From Cololabis saira (Eukaryota > Chordata > Actinopteri > Beloniformes > Belonidae): 64,000 nucleotides of DNA. The notes under the pieces were generated by a model. It did no database searches. It was given only the letters and a program-made list of their open reading frames with translations, and was not told the origin of the DNA. A program made the translations under genes and the position numbers. The stretch lies in assembly GCF_033807715.1 (NCBI RefSeq), contig NC_084599.1, positions 11,241,625-11,305,624 of the forward strand, given 5' to 3'. Below are positions 50,946-64,000 of the stretch, piece by piece (within the stretch, counting starts at the first letter, position 1; each line of letters starts with the position of its first letter).

Positions 50946-53900
50946 AAATGTTCCTTTCACCAAAAAAATAAATACATTTAAATCTGAAGGACTGATTTGT
51001 CTGACTTGAGTACATATTTTTACGGAAAGATGCCTCCATGCTCTGGGCAGGAAACCCCTAGCAGGGCATTCATTCTAACCTCCAACCCGCCATGTTTCCT
51101 CCTTCCCGTATGTTCATGAAAATTTGTCAGATTTGTGGAATCTTTATTTTGCACTTCACTTCAAGAAGTGTGCAATTAATATTTACCTTGTGTTTTATTG
51201 GAATGTCCTGCTGGCATGAGACACAAATAGGCTATATCAACCACCTTGATTATATTTTTGATTGATAACGTATTTTTTTTCATCCCTATTTCTGTTAACA
51301 ACCTCATTTTATATCACCTGGTGACTCATCATTGGGTGCTAGAGTCTGATCATTTTCATGATTATTTTAATTTTTATCCCTAAACATTGATGTTGTTGTG
51401 TTTCCTCCCAATCTTCACACGAAAACTCCTTCTTCAGTCCCCACCCCAAACGTTGTACAAGTTACCACATCCTAACCAATTTAGCATCCGTGTGTCATCT
51501 CAAACCCTTTTCTTTTTCAGCCTGTTTAAGGAGGTCATTTGTGTAATTGTTGAGGTTGATGTTTGCTGGCCTGATTCCTGCTCCCTCCCTCACTGCTGAG
51601 CTGTCAACCACTTTATACAGGAAATTGAGCCTGCGTGAGCGTAGAGGATATCACCTCCTCACTCTCAACTGCAGTCAGACATCTGTATAGGGTCACATGG
51701 CAACCTTACAGTAGTAATGTAGGCCCCTGAGAAATAAAGGTATTGTGTGGCTTCCCACAGACAGGGCCTTCTCTCACGCACTACCTGCTGCAGAAGGGGC
51801 AATGAGGAGCTTGTCGAGCTGAGATTCTGTGAGATATAAAACTGGATGTGAACAATGATGAAGAAATAAAGCATGTAGAGTAAGTTTGGTCTATACAGTA
51901 TTTAACAATTTAATAAACTGCAAGGATACAGTGGATGTGTATATTATGCCACTTGTGGTTTTTATTGTCAACAAAAGAGTTATATAATTGCAATAATAAG
52001 GTGAAATAAGCAGTGCCAACTGAAATGTTTACATGTTATGCATCAGATAGTTTTCCATGATGCATAAGAGAAAAGAAGTTCAGTAGTCAGTGTTCAGGAG
52101 CTTCCTATCCATTGTTTGTGTGGCTATACACTAAAAAATATGCCCCAAATTAGGGTTTTCTTCTTGTTTCATGTGATATCCAATGTAAACTGCTTGCAGT
52201 AGGACAACTGGACAAAGAAAGGGTCTTATCTGGTCCAACTACATAACTGAACCCAAGTGATCAGTTCACATGGGCTAATATGGAACCAGTGGACAACGCC
52301 ACATGGGGAGCCATTTTTCAGCCCAGTAAGGTTTCAGATAAAAATAATGACTGGGTTTGGTTTTATACTGTAGTTAAAATGCATTAAGACAAGCCTCAGT
52401 TCTTCTTCCCTCAAAGTAGACATATCTTTTATTTGCATATTTTGTCAGTGCATAGGTAGCTGATTCTAGCAGGCTCTGGCTCAGTGTCTATTGTGACACG
52501 AGCAGTTTCCCATGTTTGTTCCAGGCACTCTGCTTCAGGTTGTTAACTTGTAAAAGACTGTAAACATTCTCACCAGCCTGAAATCCTTGCTTGAAAAGCC
52601 TTTCATTTAGATTAACATATTTTTGCATTCATCTTTAATCTTTTGCGAAGGCCCTGATAAGTGGAGAGCATCTTGTAATCTTACAATGACTTAACTTGTC
52701 GGTTACCAATATGACTGAAGCATATTTGTCCCAGGTTGTTGTTTGAGTAAAGAGATCCAGGAAGTCTACAGGCAATTTCAAACTTCTCCGTTTTAGAAGT
52801 CTATTAGTTGCTTTTCCTCTTGGGCTTTTTTTCAATGCCACTTTCCTGTAACCTTTCCCAATATTGATTCCTTTTCATAGCACAGTTTTGCAGGTCAACA
52901 ACCACATTTCTGGCCTCAAGACCATCGATAACAGTGAGGTCTTATATATTGTGACTGTGGCTCAGATAGCAGAGAGGCCATCTAAGGGTCCAAAGTGAAT
53001 TTTTATGGATGGTAAAAGAATAAGCGCTGCATAGATTAAACAAAAATATAAGAGTGTTTGAAAGACTGAAAATGTAACATGTTTTATTTTGATGAAGTGA
53101 GCCAAGGTTAAAGATGCTGTATAAGCTTCAGTCGTTGAATGTGTTTTTACTTTGTCATTTAGGATAATTGCCTGCAGACTGATGAAAAAATGTATTATTC
53201 AAATGATTCATTTTTAATTCATGGTGTTTAAGATGAGTCTGAAATGTTTAGGCTGTAGAATCATTAATGGCGTGTTGCCAGGCAGTGGATTAGTCGTGTG
53301 AAAGGAAGAAATTAGATAATTCAAAAGTATTTCCAGCGCACGGAATGGCTGCAAATAAGGATAAAGGATCCAAACAATCCGACATATACGGCCCTGGTTG
53401 CAGTGATGAGCACTGCACTGTTGAAACCACTTGTTTAGCAGCTTGTTTCTGTCCTGTAGTAAATGATATGAGGAAGTTAAGTTTGCCATCACCTCCGCTT
53501 GTGTTTCTGTGTGTGAAATGACATCAGTGGTTATGGGTCAGTTCTAAGAATTACCAACGTGTTAAGGTAAGAGAGAAGTTTCTCTGGTTTCCAGAGCTTG
53601 GTTTCTGTCAGGATGGGCCCAGTGATCTGGTATGAGAGGTGCAAGATAATTTAAAGATTCTCACTGTCTTGACCTCCCATTTACTTTTTTTTTTTAACAC
53701 AACTGGAATATTTGTATATAAACTGTATTCGAGTTAATCCCGTGTGGCACGCAAGACTTCTCCTTAAAAACTCAAACGATGTAAATCTCTGTTATAATTC
53801 TTCATGGTTTTTCTTATGTTTCAAAACATGATTCCGCTCAAAAACATCCAGATCTCGTGGAGTATTTTTATCCTGAGAAGATCTGTGTAAGACTTGGATT

Positions 53901-55274
53901 TACATTAATTTAGATTCTCTTTTTTAAAATGTTGCCTATTTCTGGCAATATTTTGAGATACTAGTTTGATCTGAGCTCAAAGCGACAGATCCCCTTTGTT
54001 TTTCATGGTAATGAGACCTGGCAGACGTGTTGGGCAACAGTTTAACTGTGGGGGGATACGTTTGGGCTGTTGGCTTTCATATGTGGAGGCCTGAGAAGAC
54101 CAATGCCACACCACTTGTGCATCACCCTAACCACTCTGCTGCACAACACAGCTGTAAAAATAGATAGGAAAGATCGCCCTAGATATGCAGGCAGATTCAT
54201 ATGCCGACACGTATAAGATGTGCAATATGCGCACCTTCAAGTGTTGATGTGTGGCCTACGTGGGGGGCGACCTCACTAAGGGAAGAGAAATGAAACAATG
54301 AGATATGAAACCACAAATAGTACATTTAACTGACAGTGGGTGAACATAAATAAAGTTACCCGCCTTTTGTTTTTGAGCTGCCATTGTTAACAAAAAAGGA
54401 TGACCCTTTTTGACCTTTGTGAGATGGTTGAACTGCAGTGAAGGTTCATGTCCACCAGGTGGCATTAGACTCATATTGGAGGCAGGTAACTCATTGTTCT
54501 GATAATGAACTGAAAAACTACACGGTCTTTTTTCTTAATTCTTAGAAGTTGCATTTACTTGTATTTTAACTCAAGCATTTTAAATTAAAAATCTGATTGA
54601 TTTATACAAAATCATTGTTATTTTTTTATTTTAATGTAAAAGTATGTGTCTTTCGCATTAAATGATTAGTTTAACACTTTAATTCCTGTGGAGGTTTTTA
54701 AACTATTTGTGTTTGTTTCTGATGGACCTACAATTAAGATGTGGTCATAGAAACATTGTTACCCCACTTTCTTACCAGTCTTTAGAAACTTAACAAACAG
54801 AAACTACACTGTAGATATGGTAAGATTTATGTTTTGTGGATTTTTACACTTTTGTATGTACTGAAAATCAATAATGACATGAAGATGAGTTGAGAAATAC
54901 TGAATAAGAAATAAACAGGACAGGCTGAAAATGAGAAAAGTAGTTTGGTGTTTGGCCATTCTGACTACAGCTTCCAAAAAGGCGTGTAAACCAATATTCC
55001 CACTGCTGATACAGTATAAAAGCAGCATTATCATACTAACACACAGACGTAGAAGAATACTCAAGTATTTGAGTAAAAAAAGAAGGCTTTTATGTCTGGA
55101 AACTTGAAACTCCTTAAGTTTGTGCTTTACTTCAAGTAATTTAAAAACATGACACTTTTACTGTGTGATCAATGGGAGATTTACAAAGCAGTGAAGTAAT
55201 ATCTGATAAGCTTAAGGTATAGTGGAGCCTCCTCCACTACTGTTTCTCTCCTTTGATAACAGCCAGTAGGGAGT
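50946..55274. other. Gene-free stretch upstream of the flippase gene
   Basis: No supported exon or intact element. A CTCF-like motif lies at 54452-54465. The promoter of the flippase gene probably lies near the right end but cannot be placed. Confidence 0.4.
54452..54465 (+). promoter_or_regulatory. CTCF-like motif, plus orientation
   Basis: CCACCAGGTGGCAT matches 13 of 14 positions of CCASYAGRKGGCRS. It is the only one of the four CTCF-like sites here in plus orientation. Confidence 0.4.
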
Positions 55275-55556
55275 ATGCGCTCTAATGCTGGAGTCTGCAC
55301 CTGGGAGAAAAAGAAAGGTGTGGCATGTGCCGTGTTGCTACAGCATACAGGACAGAGACGAGCTGGAGCTGTTGTGTGTTATGGAAAGCAGCTGGAAAAT
55401 AGCTATGAAAACATCCATACTAATATCTGGCTGTGGTTAGTGCAGCTTCGTGATTCATGGCTCAGCAGCATCAACAAGCTGCAAGAACAACAAGCTTTGT
55501 TCAACATTGTTGCAAGGACAACAAGGATTCAACCAGAGCTGCGGCAGTTAATGCAG
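55275..55556 (+). other. Possible 5' exon of the flippase gene
   Basis: An open frame from an ATG at 55275 runs to a donor-like CAG|GTAAAG at 55556/55557. Its reading phase (0) matches the start of the candidate exon at 56271. The frame has no recognised domain, and ATP8B N-termini are poorly conserved, so this may equally be a 5' UTR exon or chance. Confidence 0.22.
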
Positions 55557-56026
55557 GTAAAGAAATAACAATTAAGAAATCATGTGGATTTTTTTTAGTA
55601 CTCATAACAACAATGTTACTATTAAAAAGCTGTACAGTGGTTTATTTTCTTCACAGGCTTTAATCTTGTTTTCGTCAAATATGATTGCTCCACTGATCAC
55701 TCAGTATCTGATCAATCTAATTACACTTCTTGTGCTGATAAATGTGTTTAGACTCTGTTTTGGAAACCCTGTGTGACAGATGCAAATGTAGAATCTGAGC
55801 AGCCTCTGGTCTCTCTCACCAACTTCCAGTTTCACTCTATTTCTTTGCAAGGGAGACAAACATTAACCGGCCTCGAGTTCAACATAGTAACATTTTGTTT
55901 TTGTTTTAAACTAGTTAATGTTAGAGCTCTGTAGAGCGGCAGCTCCCGGGGGGCTCCGTCTGGCTCAGCAACATTGACACATAACCTTCTGTCTGCCATG
56001 ATGTGTGTGGGTGAGTATGGTAACTT

Positions 56027-56110
56027 CAATAATAATAATAATAATAACTTGCATTTATTTATATAGTGTCTTTCAAGGAACCCAAGGTCGCTTTACTGTG
56101 GTATATTATT
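56027..56110. repeat. AAT tract with dispersed-repeat 3' end
   Basis: (AAT)n followed by CATTTATTTATATAGTGTCT and CAAGGAACCCAAGGTCGCTT. This resembles the conserved terminal module (GCGCCTTTCA...CAAGGTCGCTTTAC) of a common fish retroposon, probably in reverse orientation. Confidence 0.5.
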
Positions 56111-56270
56111 TATTCAGTCCATTCACATATACACTTGGTGATGGTAAACTACATGTGTAGCCACAGCTGGCAGGCTGACGGAAGACAGTGTAATGAATTA
56201 CTGAACTGATAAAGGTGTCTCAGACGGGGTATATTGGCACTGATTCCATTGTGCTTTCTCTTTGATGCAG

Positions 56271-63837
<7,567 letters not shown>

Positions 63838-64000
63838 GTAACAATGACCGGCATCCTGTCCCACAGATTAATTACAGCTTTTTTGTTTGTTGGTTTTTGC
63901 AGTGGTTTCATATTCATTTTAACTACAATGATGCCTTTCTTAAAAAAGTATTTTTGTTAGTGCTGCAAAGGCAACTTCCAAACACTTTTATCTTCCCTTC

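Noticed and set aside
55026..55200. ACTCAAGTA/TACTTCAAGTA words resembling the hAT elements at 37 and 49 kb
   Set aside because: No terminal inverted repeats or target duplication could be found; too little to call an element.

Overview
The window is nuclear DNA of a ray-finned fish. Four intron-aware gene models can be read, and most of the rest is non-coding DNA filled with teleost-type repeats: several hAT-type elements with 8-bp target duplications, Tc1 relics, tRNA-SINEs, 5'-truncated LINEs and long microsatellites. A percomorph-like teleost is my inference from the repeat families; the species cannot be named from sequence alone.

Layout. From 1 to about 24 kb I find no protein-coding gene. 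This part holds a 1.2-kb fold-back element (3136-4341), a 766-bp hAT MITE (5116-5881), a SINE with a 15-bp target duplication (18672-19178), a SINE/LINE chimera (22441-22765) and microsatellites. At 24059-25891 (+) lies a complete single-exon LINGO-family gene, best matched to LINGO3: signal peptide, leucine-rich repeats, Ig domain, one membrane span and the family C-terminal tail. At 32803-33531 and 43004-43912 (both -) lie two NFIL3/E4BP4-like bZIP repressor genes in the same orientation about 10 kb apart. Each coding region sits in one exon that begins a few bases after a splice acceptor. From about 56.3 kb to the right edge (+) is the 5' half of a P4-ATPase (lipid flippase) of the ATP8B class. 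I resolved twelve phase-consistent coding exons, ending just after the DKTGT phosphorylation site; the gene continues outside the window.

LINGO3 and ATP8B3 are both on human 19p13.3. That favours an atp8b3-type identity for the flippase and suggests an ancient linkage. The products act in separate processes: neural cell-surface signalling, circadian/immune transcriptional repression and membrane lipid asymmetry. I see no operon-like or pathway link between them.

Points worth a second look: a Ser in place of the conserved membrane-segment-4 Asn near PISL in the flippase; a short TTAA-flanked MITE whose target site contains the stop codon of the second nfil3-like gene; CTCF-like motifs that change orientation between the bZIP pair and the flippase; and two LINE 3' ends of one family, one of them fused to a SINE head. 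I found no prokaryote-style system, CRISPR array, RNA gene or viral gene.
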